Source of the DNA: Clostridium liquoris
GTDB taxonomy: Bacteria > Bacillota > Clostridia > Clostridiales > Clostridiaceae
Assembly (NCBI RefSeq): GCF_002995785.1
Contig: NZ_PVXO01000012.1
Span: forward strand, 1-64,000
Direction: 5' to 3'
DNA length: 64,000 nucleotides
Under the pieces are notes generated by a model. It did not search any database, was not told the origin of the DNA, and was given only the letters and a program-made list of their open reading frames with translations. The position numbers and the translations under genes were made by a program. Below are positions 50,095 through 59,708 of the stretch, piece by piece. How positions within the stretch are numbered: position 1 is the stretch's first letter; each line of letters starts with the position of its first letter.

Positions 50095-50457
50095 TTAAAT
50101 ATTCTCTACAAACTGAATTTTTAATCCATTTGGATCTAATACATAGAAAAACTTGGTATGTGGATTAGGTTGAAATGGTCCACTATGGATGTCTATGCCC
50201 TTTTCTTTAACTAAAGCCATTGTTTCATCTAATGAATTCACTTCAAATCCCAGTGAAATATCTTGCCCAAAGTTTACTTCATTAGAAGCTTCATTGCATA
50301 CAAGTTCAATCTTTGTTTCTCCATCCCCTAAAAATGTAATTTCTACTCCTGGCCCTGCTTTGAATCTTCTATCCACCTGAAGCCCAATTATTTCTTTATA
50401 AAACTTTAAAGATTCCTCCATATTTTTAACCATTAATGTACTCCAGCAAAATTTCAT
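50095..50457 (-). CDS. VOC/glyoxalase family protein
   Basis: The protein has 120 residues. The two halves of the VOC fold are visible: CWSTLMVKNMEESLKFYKEI (beta-alpha) and SLGFEVNSLDETMALVKEKG, with FFYVLDPNGLKIQFVEN at the end (final metal Glu). Metal ligands are partly present (E at the end; the first His is replaced by Cys-Trp). It may be a glyoxalase, a fosfomycin or bleomycin-binding type protein; the substrate is unknown. Confidence 0.82.
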   Translation of the reverse strand: MKFCWSTLMVKNMEESLKFYKEIIGLQVDRRFKAGPGVEITFLGDGETKIELVCNEASNEVNFGQDISLGFEVNSLDETMALVKEKGIDIHSGPFQPNPHTKFFYVLDPNGLKIQFVENI

Positions 50458-50540
50458 AATCTAGTTCCCCCTATTCTATAAATTCTCAAAAAATAATACT
50501 ATAATAACATTATAATCCACCCTTGGTAGCACATCAATTA

Positions 50541-50777
50541 CTATTCCTCCACTATGTTATTTACTATCTTCTCTGCCAATGGAATAAATATATTAGCCAA
50601 TGGCACAGAGATGGCTGTACCCAACAATGCAGATTTTAAAAATGCTATAAAAAAGCCCTCTCTAAATCCATAATTTATTAATACCATAAAAAAGGCAATG
50701 GGTATAGATATAAATGCAGCAGCAAGACATGAAAAGACAACTCCCCTATACTTCTTATTTATTTTCACAAATATCAT
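50541..50777 (-). CDS. DUF2798 family membrane protein
   Basis: The protein has 78 residues from ATG 50777. Two membrane segments (about 13-34 and 42-66) with the DUF2798 pattern GVVFSCLAAAFISIPIAFFM and FLKSALLGTAISVPLANIF. Function unknown. The ATG follows a GAGGGGGAT site. Confidence 0.78.
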   Translation of the reverse strand: MIFVKINKKYRGVVFSCLAAAFISIPIAFFMVLINYGFREGFFIAFLKSALLGTAISVPLANIFIPLAEKIVNNIVEE

Positions 50778-50786
50778 CCCCCTCAT

Positions 50787-51233
50787 TAATCTTCTCTATT
50801 AATATCTATTCAGTGCCTTCGCTTGTTATAACGACCACTATCACAGGAGAAATTTTTACGCTAAATGCAAGTTAAAATAAAACACTCCTCATTTATCAAT
50901 AATATATTCACCTTAGAATAGATTTTGCTTATCTTTTTATTGTATTTAATCTAATTTTAATCTTCTACAAGTACAATAATGAATGTTAGTGTAAAGTTGC
51001 CGAAGTGAAAATGAGTTAATTAAGGGTTTAAAAAATCGTTCAAGCAGATATAATGTATTATAAAATAATATCATTCCAGTTGTTACTAGAGGTGAAAAAA
51101 CTGGATTATATAACATAGGCATATGTAGTTAAATGCTTTTGAGATTGACCTCTTACAATAATACTCTCAAAATGTTACAATATAAAAGATGCATAGCAAA
51201 AAGTTAAGGAGCTAGATATTTAATAATCATTGA
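50787..51233. other. gap upstream of the glycosyltransferase, no gene
   Basis: The 447-bp gap shows no gene with start and ribosome binding site. A clear -10-like AGATATAATG (about 51037-51046) and AAGATGCATAGC (about 51187) are visible. I see no riboswitch. Confidence 0.35.
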
Positions 51234-51269
51234 ATGCAAGATAAGGAATACAAGGAGGAAAATGCTAAA

Positions 51270-52409
51270 TTGGATAAGATTCTTTTTATATCATCTAACT
51301 ATACTGGAAATGGTCATAAAAGTATAATTCAGTCCTTATATAATCAATTTGAAAAATTAAACCAAGGGATATCCATTGAAGAGGTAGATGCTTTTTTACT
51401 TGGTGGTGTTTTTACAAAAACATTGTCCAAGCTTTATAATAAAGTGGCAGTCTTTGCTCCTCGTTTATGGGGGGCTTTATATAAATTAGGGAATAAAATT
51501 CCCAGCCTTATTAATTCTTTCATAGAAAGTACCATAAAAAAGAATTTTCTTAAGCTAATACAAGAAAGCAAACCAAACTTAATTGTCACTGTTCATCCAG
51601 CTTTCATAGGATCTATTATTAATATTCTCGAAAAAAATGGTTTAAATATACCTGTTATAGTAATAGTAGCGGATTTGGACAATATCTCTCATCTTTGGGC
51701 TGATAAACGTTCATTATATACTCTATGCCCGTCAAAAGAATCCTATAATAGCTTAGTTGAGCTAGGAATTCCTAAAGATAGGTTGAGGATTTTTGGGTTT
51801 CCAACAAGGGATATATTCAACCATGTAAGTGCTGAAAATGTCCATATACCAATAGCTTGTACCGTTGATAATAGCAGACTTAATTTTTTCATTATGAATG
51901 GCAGTCAAGGTGGAAGTTTTTCAAAACAAATATCTGAAAGCCTTTTAGAAAACTTTAATTGTAATGTGGTAATTTTAGTTGGAAAGAATACTAGGCTTAA
52001 GAAATCCCTTGAGAGCTATTTGAAACCTAAATACCCTGACAGGATAACAGTTTACGGATTTACTGATAAAGTTAACTACTATATGATGAATTCCGACATA
52101 CTTCTAATAAGAGCTAGTCCTAACGTACTTATGGAAGCTATAAATTTGTGCAAACCAATAATAATAACAGGCTCCTTTACAGGACAAGAAGAAAAAAACC
52201 CTCAGTTTGTTACACGTAACAATCTAGGAGTTGAGTGTGAGGATATAAATAAGCTGCCGCAAGTTGTAAGGGAACTTATTGATAATAATGGAAAAATGCT
52301 TAAAGAAATAAGAGAAAGTCAATTAAAATTTAGACAGCCTAATGCAGCAAGTGATATAGTTAAATTTATTGTAAGTGTTTTGCAAAATATCAAAAACAAA
52401 AGGGATTAA
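51270..52409 (+). CDS. glycolipid glycosyltransferase (MGDG synthase/UgtP-like)
   Basis: The protein has 379 residues from TTG 51270, with GGAGG 11 bp upstream (ATG 51234 has no site). The N-terminus MDKILFISSNYTGNGHKSII is the start of the MGDG_synth domain (about 5-165, PNLIVTVHPAFIG). The C-terminal GT28/GT4-like domain includes GSQGGSFSKQISESLLENFN (about 217-236), VNYYMMNSDILLIRASPNVLMEAI (about 277-300) and the donor-binding EA. The family transfers glucose or galactose from UDP-sugars to diacylglycerol or a related lipid. The convergent CrtO-like gene shares 4 bp with it. Confidence 0.85.
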   Translation: MDKILFISSNYTGNGHKSIIQSLYNQFEKLNQGISIEEVDAFLLGGVFTKTLSKLYNKVAVFAPRLWGALYKLGNKIPSLINSFIESTIKKNFLKLIQESKPNLIVTVHPAFIGSIINILEKNGLNIPVIVIVADLDNISHLWADKRSLYTLCPSKESYNSLVELGIPKDRLRIFGFPTRDIFNHVSAENVHIPIACTVDNSRLNFFIMNGSQGGSFSKQISESLLENFNCNVVILVGKNTRLKKSLESYLKPKYPDRITVYGFTDKVNYYMMNSDILLIRASPNVLMEAINLCKPIIITGSFTGQEEKNPQFVTRNNLGVECEDINKLPQVVRELIDNNGKMLKEIRESQLKFRQPNAASDIVKFIVSVLQNIKNKRD

Positions 52410-52900
52410 ACTTCTGTCCCTTTATGTTTCATAATTGATATTATTCTAGGTCTATTATATCTTTGAATTATTATAAAAGGAAAATTTAATATGATGGCTA
52501 AAAACAGCATAGAAATAAATGCTGTAATGCCATCAAATATTAAAAATATAACTGTAGAAAAAATAATAGACCAGTGTGTAAATTCAGCTTTGCATGACTC
52601 CATTAAATATTTCGCTATAAATTCACCCTGGAATTCCTTTATAAATTTTTTAGGAAATATAGATTTAATAAAATCAGCTAATTCTGGAAGTTTCTTTTTC
52701 CATGCCCTCACTTTAAATTTATCTTGATAAAACTCTCCGCCCTTTTCCCAATTTCTTTCCTTGTACATCCAGCTATTATATCGATAATACCGTTCAGGCA
52801 ATTTTGTTGATACAAATGTTAATATCATCGAAATAAAAAGGAATACTCCCGTGTAAATTGCAAACTTTCTTAAAAAAGATGATTTAGATATTATTCTCAT
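52406..52900 (-). CDS. CrtO-like (glycosyl-diaponeurosporenoate) acyltransferase family protein
   Basis: The protein has 164 residues. The pattern LPERYYRYNSWMYKERNWEK then GGEFYQDKFKVRAWKKKLPE resembles the CrtO acyltransferase family (W-x-ExxWEKxGxxYQ, FKVRxWK) that acylates a glycosylated terpenoid. One N-terminal and two C-terminal membrane segments (about 12-33, 110-128, 128-148). No carotenoid genes are visible here, so the lipid acceptor is probably another glycolipid, for instance the product of the neighbouring glycosyltransferase. Confidence 0.75.
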   Translation of the reverse strand: MRIISKSSFLRKFAIYTGVFLFISMILTFVSTKLPERYYRYNSWMYKERNWEKGGEFYQDKFKVRAWKKKLPELADFIKSIFPKKFIKEFQGEFIAKYLMESCKAEFTHWSIIFSTVIFLIFDGITAFISMLFLAIILNFPFIIIQRYNRPRIISIMKHKGTEV

Positions 52901-52961
52901 AGTATGCCCTCCAATACAAAATCATATTTCCGACGAAGCTTATCTTTGCTAAATTATATTT

Positions 52962-53786
52962 TCAATGTCTTCTTAAAATTATCCAACAGCACAAGGCTAT
53001 GACCAAAATTGATAAATTCTGAACTATAGAAATGCTCTTATGAAAAATAAAATAGGAGCAAATTAAAGGATAAATTATTGTAAGAGACATTTGAACAGGT
53101 ACAATATGTATTATATCACCAAATTTATATGCAACTTGTAGAAATGCCCCTGAAATAAATCCAACAATAATATATTCATATATATAAGCAGATCTAAAAA
53201 TTCCGGCAAATGAACCTCTTCCAGTATTAACACTTACATTTAATATAACATATGCAACTCCGCCAGTAAGTCCGGATATAGATGAAAATAAAACGGCCTT
53301 TATCTTATTCGTCAATTTTTTTAAAAAAACTGGCATTAACAATAAAAATGGAGACAAGGTCAATGCATAAAAGGCTGTTTTATCAACGTATGTAATAGTT
53401 TTCCTTTGCTGAGCAGCACAGATTACATATAGGCAGACAATAATAATTATTGCAAATAGTATATCTGATTTGTAAAGCTCCTCTTTTAAAAAAATGTGTG
53501 ACAGAATAATAACAAATACTATACCTAAGCCTGAAATTGCTGAAATCACTTCAGGAGCCAGTCCTTTAGAGGCAATTGCTGTTGGAAAAACAGAAATATT
53601 ATAGGCCAATATAAGCCCTATAACCCATATTATTAAGTCAGAGGAAATCTTCATATTTTTTATATTTTTCAAATTAATTAGTTCTTTAAAATTTATGCCG
53701 CTTGTACCTTTTTTTTGCAGCAATATGCCTATAGAATGTAAAAGTATTCCCATAATTGCCAATATGACACTCCATAAATTAGTCAT
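52962..53786 (-). CDS. DMT superfamily transporter (NIPA/EamA-like)
   Basis: The protein has 274 residues with about 9 to 10 membrane segments. The opening VILAIMGILLHSIGILLQKK and the FPTAIASKGLAPEVISAISG and ILSHIFLKEELYKSD stretches are typical of DMT/EamA or NIPA-like proteins. Substrate is unknown. It lies next to the glycolipid-type genes on the same strand as the acyltransferase (62 bp away), so it could move a lipid or an ion in that pathway. Confidence 0.72.
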   Translation of the reverse strand: MTNLWSVILAIMGILLHSIGILLQKKGTSGINFKELINLKNIKNMKISSDLIIWVIGLILAYNISVFPTAIASKGLAPEVISAISGLGIVFVIILSHIFLKEELYKSDILFAIIIIVCLYVICAAQQRKTITYVDKTAFYALTLSPFLLLMPVFLKKLTNKIKAVLFSSISGLTGGVAYVILNVSVNTGRGSFAGIFRSAYIYEYIIVGFISGAFLQVAYKFGDIIHIVPVQMSLTIIYPLICSYFIFHKSISIVQNLSILVIALCCWIILRRH

Positions 53787-53900
53787 TTCATAATACCTCG
53801 AATAAACATTATTTAATTTTTTTAAAGCTATTTACATTACCTTGTAGATACTTTATTATATAACATAAATATTAAAATTATATTAATTTTTAAAATTTTA

Positions 53901-53952
53901 AAAAAGCACATATACCTTTCCCAACTTACAGGAATTAGATACATGTGCTTTT
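53901..53952 (-). terminator. terminator of the fprA gene
   Basis: AAAAAGCACAT and its inverse ATGTGCTTTT (53943-53952) form a 10-bp stem; on the minus strand a run of T follows (AAAAAA at 53900). Confidence 0.85.
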
Positions 53953-53971
53953 CATTATTATTTTTCTAAAA

Positions 53972-55171
53972 TTACTTCATTGATTCTATAATGCTATCAG
54001 CAAGGGATTCCATTGAATCTACATCTTGTTCTTTCATGCTGGAGTTCACTGATATCTCATTGTCTAAAACGGTTATGTCTTTCATTTCATTTAAAAGTTC
54101 ACGCATCAATTTATCAGATTGAGGAGCCCATGAACCATTTTCTATAAGACCAAAAGTACGTTTTTGAACATTTAATGCCTTCATATCCATAATGTAATTT
54201 AGCATTGGTGGATAAATCTTTAAGTTATAAGTTACAGAAGCAAGAACCACATGACTATATTTAAATGTTTCAGAAATCAAATAGGACACATGAGTTTTTG
54301 AAACATCATACATAACTATATTAGTCATTCCTTTTTTAGCTAATCTTGTTGCCAAGTCGTTAGCAGCGGCTTCTGTGTTGCCGTACATTGTTCCATAAAC
54401 AATCATTACACCCTTTTCTTCAGGTTCATAACGGCTCCATTTATCGTACTTACCTAACAAGTACCCAAAATTATTACGCCATACCAATCCATGTAGAGGA
54501 CATATAATCTTGATATCTATAGTACTTGCCTTCTTCAAAAGAGCTTGAACATGTGGACCATACTTACCTACAATGTTTGTATAATATCTTCTAGCCTCAT
54601 CAATCCAATCTCTATCAAAATTTACTTCATCATTAAATAGTTTACCATCCAAAGAGCGGAAAGAACCAAAGGCATCAGCAGAGAATAGTACACCATCAGT
54701 AGCATCATATGTCACCATAGCTTCTGGCCAATGTACCATTGGTGCAGATACAAACACAACATTATGCTTTCCAAATGACATAGTGTCGCCTTCTTTTACT
54801 TTCATTACCTTACCATCAATATGGAAACCAAATTGATTCATAAACATGAAAGCTTTTTCAGTGCATATAATCTTTACATCTGGATAACGAAGAATAATCT
54901 CTTCAATGCATGCCGCATGATCTGGTTCCATATGGTTTATTACCATGTAATCTAAAGGTCTGTCCCCTAAAACCGCTTGAATATTCTCAAGAAACTGACG
55001 GCAAATTGACCAGTCCACTGTATCAAAAAGTACTGTCTTTTTATCTAAAAGTAGATAAGAATTATATGAAACGCCTTTTTCAATAGGATGAATATTTTCA
55101 AATAGGGCAAGGCGGCGATCATTGCCACCAACCCAATAAAGATCCTCAGTTATATTTCTAACACAATACAT
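53972..55171 (-). CDS. fprA: FprA-type flavodiiron protein (A-type flavoprotein)
   Basis: The protein has 399 residues from ATG 55171 (GAAGGAGG). The N-terminal diiron MBL-like domain has INHMEPDHAA (H-x-E-x-D-H, about 79-84), an HWPEAM His and LHGLVW. The C-terminal flavodoxin domain begins MIVYGTMYGNTEAAANDLAT (about 250-269) with FMN-binding loops (SVTYNLKIYPP, NGSWAPQ). The enzyme reduces O2 to water or NO to N2O using reduced rubredoxin. The upstream gene at 55226 carries a fused rubredoxin domain, 54 bp from this start, on the same strand. They may form an operon. Confidence 0.93.
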   Translation of the reverse strand: MYCVRNITEDLYWVGGNDRRLALFENIHPIEKGVSYNSYLLLDKKTVLFDTVDWSICRQFLENIQAVLGDRPLDYMVINHMEPDHAACIEEIILRYPDVKIICTEKAFMFMNQFGFHIDGKVMKVKEGDTMSFGKHNVVFVSAPMVHWPEAMVTYDATDGVLFSADAFGSFRSLDGKLFNDEVNFDRDWIDEARRYYTNIVGKYGPHVQALLKKASTIDIKIICPLHGLVWRNNFGYLLGKYDKWSRYEPEEKGVMIVYGTMYGNTEAAANDLATRLAKKGMTNIVMYDVSKTHVSYLISETFKYSHVVLASVTYNLKIYPPMLNYIMDMKALNVQKRTFGLIENGSWAPQSDKLMRELLNEMKDITVLDNEISVNSSMKEQDVDSMESLADSIIESMK

Positions 55172-55225
55172 ATTTAATCCTCCTTCATACCAAAACACAT
55201 TATTCCATTTATTTAATCATGTAAA

Positions 55226-57133
55226 TTATACTTCTATAAATTCATCTTTTCCTTCACCGCAAGCTGGACAAGTCCACTCTTCAGGTAAATTTTCAAATAG
55301 TGTACCTGGCATTATTTCGCCTTCTGGATCACCTACGCTAGGGTCATATTCATAACCGCATCCGTTACATACATGATACTTCCAAGTTGGAGCAGCTTTC
55401 TTTGGAATTGCTCTTTTCATCTTCTTCATTGGTGGTGCTTCCTTCTTTGCTTCTCCATTATCTAAAGCAGCAGTAAGTAGTGGCAATATCTCCATCAAAT
55501 CTCCAACAATACCATAGTCCGCATTTTTAAAGATTTTAGCATTAGGATTTATATTTATAGCAACAATTGTGGAGGCATCCTTTATGCCTTTCAAATGCTG
55601 ACTCGCACCTGAAATACCACAGGCAATATAAAGATTTCCTTTGAACTTTTGACCAGACATACCAACATAACGATTTAGTGGTACATATTTAAGTGTTTCA
55701 GCTACTGGACGAGAAGAGCCTATGGCTGCACCAGCTTGTACTGCTAAATCTTTTATAAGCTTCATATTTTTCTTTTCTCCTATGCCTATACCTGCACTAA
55801 CTACCCTTTCAGCTTTACCAATAGGAGTATCCAAAGGAATTCCAACTGTAAAATCATAGCCATCTTCCTTAAGAGCTTTTACAAGAGCATTAACTCTTTC
55901 TTCAGGAGTTCCTTCCTTGAAAATAACTTTCTTACGATAACCTGTAGCAGGTTCTCTCTTAGAAGTTTTACCTGTGTGCTCTTCCTTAGGCATTTTTCCT
56001 ATAATGTTAGAAGCTATAACCACACGCTGAATCTCATTAGTTCCTTCATATATTGTACAAATCTTAGCATCCCTATAAGCACGTTCAACTTCCATACCCT
56101 TCATATAACCGCTTCCGCCAAATATTTGTAAAGCGTCATTTACAATCTCAAGGCAAACATCGGAAGTATATTGTTTAGCCATAGCGGCTTCCATACTATA
56201 ATGCTCATGATTTTCTTTTAGCTCTGCTGCACTATAAACTAGTAATCTTGCTGCTCTAAGCTTTGTAGCCATATCAGCCAACTTAAATGCTATAGTCTGC
56301 TGCTGACAAATAGGCTTACCAAACTGAATTCTTTCTTTTGAATACTCCAGTGCATGTTCATAAGCACCCTGTGCTATACCAAGAGCCTGAGATGCAATAC
56401 CAATACGGCCGCCATCTAATGTGGACATAGCAATTTTGAAGCCTTCTCCTTCTTTACCTAATAGATTTTCTTTAGGTACTTTTACATCGTTGAAAACCAG
56501 TTCTCCAGTTGCAGAAGAACGAATACCCAGCTTATCGTAATGTTTACCAAAGCTAAAGCCTTCAGAGTCCTTCTCCACAATAAATGCACTGATACCACGA
56601 GTACCTATATCAGGTGTAGTAACTGCAAAAATAATGTAAATATCAGCCTCACCTGCGTTTGTTATGAAAATCTTTTCTCCATTTAAAATGTAGTGATCTC
56701 CTTCTAACACGGCAGTAGTCTCAGTACCAGCAGCGTCACTACCGGCATTTTCTTCAGTAAGACCAAATGCTCCAAGTTTCTCTCCCTTTGCCAGTGGAAC
56801 CAAGTATTTTTGCTTCTGCTCCTCAGTTCCATAGGCAGCAATTGGATATGTACCCAAGGATGTATGAGCGGAAAGGATTACCCCTGTACCACCATCAACT
56901 CTTGATAATTCCTCAACGGCAATTGCATAGCTTAATACATCCAGACCTGCTCCGCCGTATTCTTTGGGATATGGGATTCCCATCATGCCCATATCAGCTA
57001 ACTTATGAATTGCTTCCGAAGGGAATTTATTTTCCTGATCCAACATAAATGCAATAGGTTTTACTTCCTCTTCAGCAAATTCTCTAATTTTTGTTCTCAA
57101 ATTTTCATGTTGCTCTGTAGTCTTAAAAAACAT
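55226..57133 (-). CDS. acyl-CoA dehydrogenase-ETF alpha-rubredoxin fusion protein
   Basis: The protein has 635 residues. Residues 1-380 are an acyl-CoA dehydrogenase ([19 protein letters not shown], then [18 protein letters not shown] and [20 protein letters not shown]; catalytic E in YEGTNEIQR). Residues about 400-555 match the C-terminal FAD-binding half of ETF alpha ([20 protein letters not shown], then [20 protein letters not shown] and [15 protein letters not shown]). The last 55 residues are a rubredoxin: [10 protein letters not shown] and [14 protein letters not shown] beta is not encoded. It should oxidise an acyl-CoA and pass electrons through FAD to the rubredoxin, possibly to the neighbouring FprA. 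The ATG has GGAGGTG. Confidence 0.88.
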   Translation of the reverse strand: MFFKTTEQHENLRTKIREFAEEEVKPIAFMLDQENKFPSEAIHKLADMGMMGIPYPKEYGGAGLDVLSYAIAVEELSRVDGGTGVILSAHTSLGTYPIAAYGTEEQKQKYLVPLAKGEKLGAFGLTEENAGSDAAGTETTAVLEGDHYILNGEKIFITNAGEADIYIIFAVTTPDIGTRGISAFIVEKDSEGFSFGKHYDKLGIRSSATGELVFNDVKVPKENLLGKEGEGFKIAMSTLDGGRIGIASQALGIAQGAYEHALEYSKERIQFGKPICQQQTIAFKLADMATKLRAARLLVYSAAELKENHEHYSMEAAMAKQYTSDVCLEIVNDALQIFGGSGYMKGMEVERAYRDAKICTIYEGTNEIQRVVIASNIIGKMPKEEHTGKTSKREPATGYRKKVIFKEGTPEERVNALVKALKEDGYDFTVGIPLDTPIGKAERVVSAGIGIGEKKNMKLIKDLAVQAGAAIGSSRPVAETLKYVPLNRYVGMSGQKFKGNLYIACGISGASQHLKGIKDASTIVAININPNAKIFKNADYGIVGDLMEILPLLTAALDNGEAKKEAPPMKKMKRAIPKKAAPTWKYHVCNGCGYEYDPSVGDPEGEIMPGTLFENLPEEWTCPACGEGKDEFIEV

Positions 57134-57434
57134 AAATACACCTCCGATTTATCTAATATATTTCATTGCATAAAGCATATTTTGAAACATCTTATTTAAA
57201 TGTATACTTAATTCGTATATTTTTATTGTATACCTAAACAACATATTTTTCAACCCCAATTGAAACTTTTTTTGTCATGGTTACCAACTAAATGTGTAGC
57301 TTGTCCCAGGAAAAGGTCATATTTTATGATGTTATGAAGAATATCTTTCAAATAAAAAAGAAGGAAAAAACTTCAGATGAATTATTTTCTCACCTGAAGC
57401 TTTCTTATATAATACTTCCGTTTTTTTACAAGGG
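57134..57434. other. gap before the fusion gene, promoter region and repeat
   Basis: The gap holds the upstream region of the 57133 gene (AT-rich, -10-like TATACT/ATACAA on the minus strand at about 57190-57230). At 57421-57442 it holds the sequence TTTTTTACAAGGGTCAGTCC, also found twice at 59709-59764. Confidence 0.4.
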
Positions 57435-57442
57435 TCAGTCCC
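57421..57442. repeat. GGGTCAGTCCC repeat, copy 1
   Basis: ACAAGGGTCAGTCCC is a copy of the family at 59709-59764. It overlaps the stop region of the gene ending at 57435. Confidence 0.6.
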
Positions 57443-58709
57443 ACTTAAAGAATCTCTTTAAGGGTGAATTTAAAGACTCTATTTTTTCATTTAGCTTTTT
57501 GATTTCTTCTTCTTTATCTGCTAGGTTTTTTTGTAAAAAATTTATACTTTCGGCTAATAAGTGTTTGTTATCATTAAATATTTTAAATTCTTCTCGTATA
57601 CTATTTAGTTTATTTGCCTGAGATAAGTTAACCTTCTTAAGTTTATCAATAGTATCTATATAATATGTAATTTTTTCACAATTCTCCTTCATACAGTTAA
57701 TAATATATTTATTTAAGGTAGGAGAATAGTTTTCTATATCCATTAAAAAAGCTAAGTCATCCTCATGCCTTAAATATATTTCATGAAAATCTTTTGAAAT
57801 ATATTTAGCCTTAATTACTTGGACATATGGCAAAATTTCTCGGTAAGGGGAAACAATGATTGATTCAGCATCCTTTATAAAGAAATTATAGTAAATATCA
57901 TTGCTATTTATCCAACTGCCAAAGGGCTTATCCCCTATCATTGCCAAGGAGCAAGAAGTTAAATTATTACCTTCAAAAATTTTATTACATTTAAAATTAG
58001 ATAAATTACCTTCATAAAATAAAAGGGAATTTGTACGTTCTTCTTTTTTTATAGCTAAAACGCATAGAGTATTATTAAGAGGCAAGAAGGAATAATCTTT
58101 TAATGGTTCCTTATTTTCATCAATAATATAGAAGTTAGACCAACGGCCATTTTCTTTATTTAGTATTCTATAACCTAAATTGTAACCATTTATTGGTTTT
58201 TCATATACAATAAATAAATCATGATTTTTTAAAACACTTAGATTAAAAGAAAGATTATTACTGAAATTTATTGTATCAATGATTTTAGAGTCAGATAATT
58301 TAAGGGATTCATCAATTTTTTGATGAAACATTGTTATGTTTTTACTCTTTTTGTTTAATATGCAATAAACTATATGGATTTCATTCTTAAGAGAAATAGA
58401 TTTGAAATTTATCTCTAACATAGGATTTTGAAAGCTTTGAATAATTTTTTCTTTACTCCATTTTAAGCCATCATGTATCTTTAACATTATATTCCCACTT
58501 AAATCTTTATATAGAATATAAATGAAATCATTTGGAAGCAATGCAATATAAAAATCATCTACATATGAATTAGTAAGCATATTATAGTCTGACCATCTAT
58601 CATCTATTAAAATTCTGTAGATTATTCCCATATTTTCGTCACATAAAAAATTCCATACAACACCATTACTTTTTCTAATTATGTAAAAATTTCTTTTATT
58701 CACTACCAT
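57435..58709 (-). CDS. unknown protein with beta-rich N-terminal part and coiled-coil tail
   Basis: The protein has 424 residues and no signal peptide. Residues about 1-300 alternate short strands with W-containing blocks (NGVVWNFLCDENMGI, DDRWSDYNMLTNSY, LKWSKEKIIQS, GRWSNFYIID), which suggests a beta-propeller-like repeat. Residues about 310-424 are helical with heptads (SQANKLNSIREEFKIFNDNK then LQKNLADKEEEIKKLNEKIE), a coiled coil. The ATG follows GGGGGA. It diverges from the Cys-rich gene, sharing a 170-bp upstream region, so both may be expressed in the same stage, perhaps sporulation. I do not recognise a family. Confidence 0.7.
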   Translation of the reverse strand: MVVNKRNFYIIRKSNGVVWNFLCDENMGIIYRILIDDRWSDYNMLTNSYVDDFYIALLPNDFIYILYKDLSGNIMLKIHDGLKWSKEKIIQSFQNPMLEINFKSISLKNEIHIVYCILNKKSKNITMFHQKIDESLKLSDSKIIDTINFSNNLSFNLSVLKNHDLFIVYEKPINGYNLGYRILNKENGRWSNFYIIDENKEPLKDYSFLPLNNTLCVLAIKKEERTNSLLFYEGNLSNFKCNKIFEGNNLTSCSLAMIGDKPFGSWINSNDIYYNFFIKDAESIIVSPYREILPYVQVIKAKYISKDFHEIYLRHEDDLAFLMDIENYSPTLNKYIINCMKENCEKITYYIDTIDKLKKVNLSQANKLNSIREEFKIFNDNKHLLAESINFLQKNLADKEEEIKKLNEKIESLNSPLKRFFKWD

Positions 58710-58882
58710 CCATATTCCCCCACAAAGAGTTGTTTCTTATATATAACATATGCTAAATAGAAGAATAGTTATAACTTAAAAGTTCTAAAAGATCATAAAA
58801 ATTGTAACCTATAACTGTAAAACACATATTATATATTAAAAAGTTTATTTTTAAAAATATTTTTTAAAGGAGATTGTATATT

Positions 58883-59617
58883 ATGAAAGATATTCAAGAA
58901 ATATTGATGGAAATGGATAAATTAAGTGAACAAATAGCTACCACATTAGATGAAGAAGTAACAGAGTTGCCTATTTTAGAAGAAACAATTAATGGCGGAT
59001 GTACCGCATGTGGCCAAGGCGGCGCAGCTCCTGCCCAAGCAGCATCATGCTCATGTACTAGTCAATGTCCTCCATGTAATGATAGAGTACAATATTGCTG
59101 CAAAGTACCTGTACCAATTGGATTTAATGTATTAGCTGCTCTTGGAGAAGGTGGAGGTACTCGTGGCACTAGAAGTCTAGCTGTTAAAAGCTGCCTATAC
59201 TGTTTTGTTGACCCAACACCATGTCAAGTAACCATTACAACAGATGCATGCCCTCCAGTAACTGCAAATTTATATCCAATTAGAGTAATTGGCTGTATAC
59301 AATATATTGCTAGTCTTAGCAATGTGCAAGGTACTTGTGGTATTAACTCCACTAGTAATATACCCCTTACTCAATTAAGCAATGATCAAAATACAGCTGC
59401 TATATGTTGTCAAAGCTCTATATGCGTAAATCAGGTAGTAGCTCATCAAGGAACACCTCCAACTCAAGCTCAAAGTACTCCTAAACCAATAGCTTGTAAT
59501 ACACTTAAAGGAAGCTTAACTGTAAGATTAGAGGATTGTGATTGTGGTGCTGCAAATCTTGATAAGACTCAAGTTGTAACCTTTAGAGGGGAATTCCAGC
59601 TTCCAAAAACTTGTTAA
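58883..59617 (+). CDS. Cys-rich structural protein, probably spore coat or exosporium
   Basis: The protein has 244 residues from ATG 58883 (AAAGGAG; an overlapping TTG at 58874 is unlikely). The first 38 residues are acidic and helical (QEILMEMDKLSEQIATTLDE) and end LEETINGGCTACGQGG, like a double-Gly leader. About 22 Cys are spread in CSCTSQCPPCNDRVQYCCKV, CLYCFVDPTPC, ICCQSSICV and CDCGAANL blocks. The style resembles Cys-rich exosporium proteins of C. sporogenes (CsxA/B/C type), which assemble by disulfides. It is followed by a strong terminator. Function is inferred from composition. Confidence 0.65.
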   Translation: MKDIQEILMEMDKLSEQIATTLDEEVTELPILEETINGGCTACGQGGAAPAQAASCSCTSQCPPCNDRVQYCCKVPVPIGFNVLAALGEGGGTRGTRSLAVKSCLYCFVDPTPCQVTITTDACPPVTANLYPIRVIGCIQYIASLSNVQGTCGINSTSNIPLTQLSNDQNTAAICCQSSICVNQVVAHQGTPPTQAQSTPKPIACNTLKGSLTVRLEDCDCGAANLDKTQVVTFRGEFQLPKTC

Positions 59618-59631
59618 TTACCTTAATAGAT

Positions 59632-59673
59632 AAAGAAAATAAACCTTACTTTACTGTAAGGTTTATTTTCTTT
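59632..59673 (+). terminator. terminator of the Cys-rich protein gene
   Basis: AAAGAAAATAAACCTTAC (59632-59649) and GTAAGGTTTATTTTCTTT (59656-59673) are a perfect 18-bp inverse pair with a 6-base loop. Confidence 0.92.
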
Positions 59674-59708
59674 CCGCACTCTATGTAACCACCCCAGTGG
59701 TATTTCCA

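Noticed and set aside
58883-59617. RiPP precursor (double-Gly leader followed by Cys-rich core)
   Set aside because: The protein is much too long (244 residues), and no peptidase-containing ABC transporter or modifying enzyme is encoded nearby; a structural spore protein is more likely.
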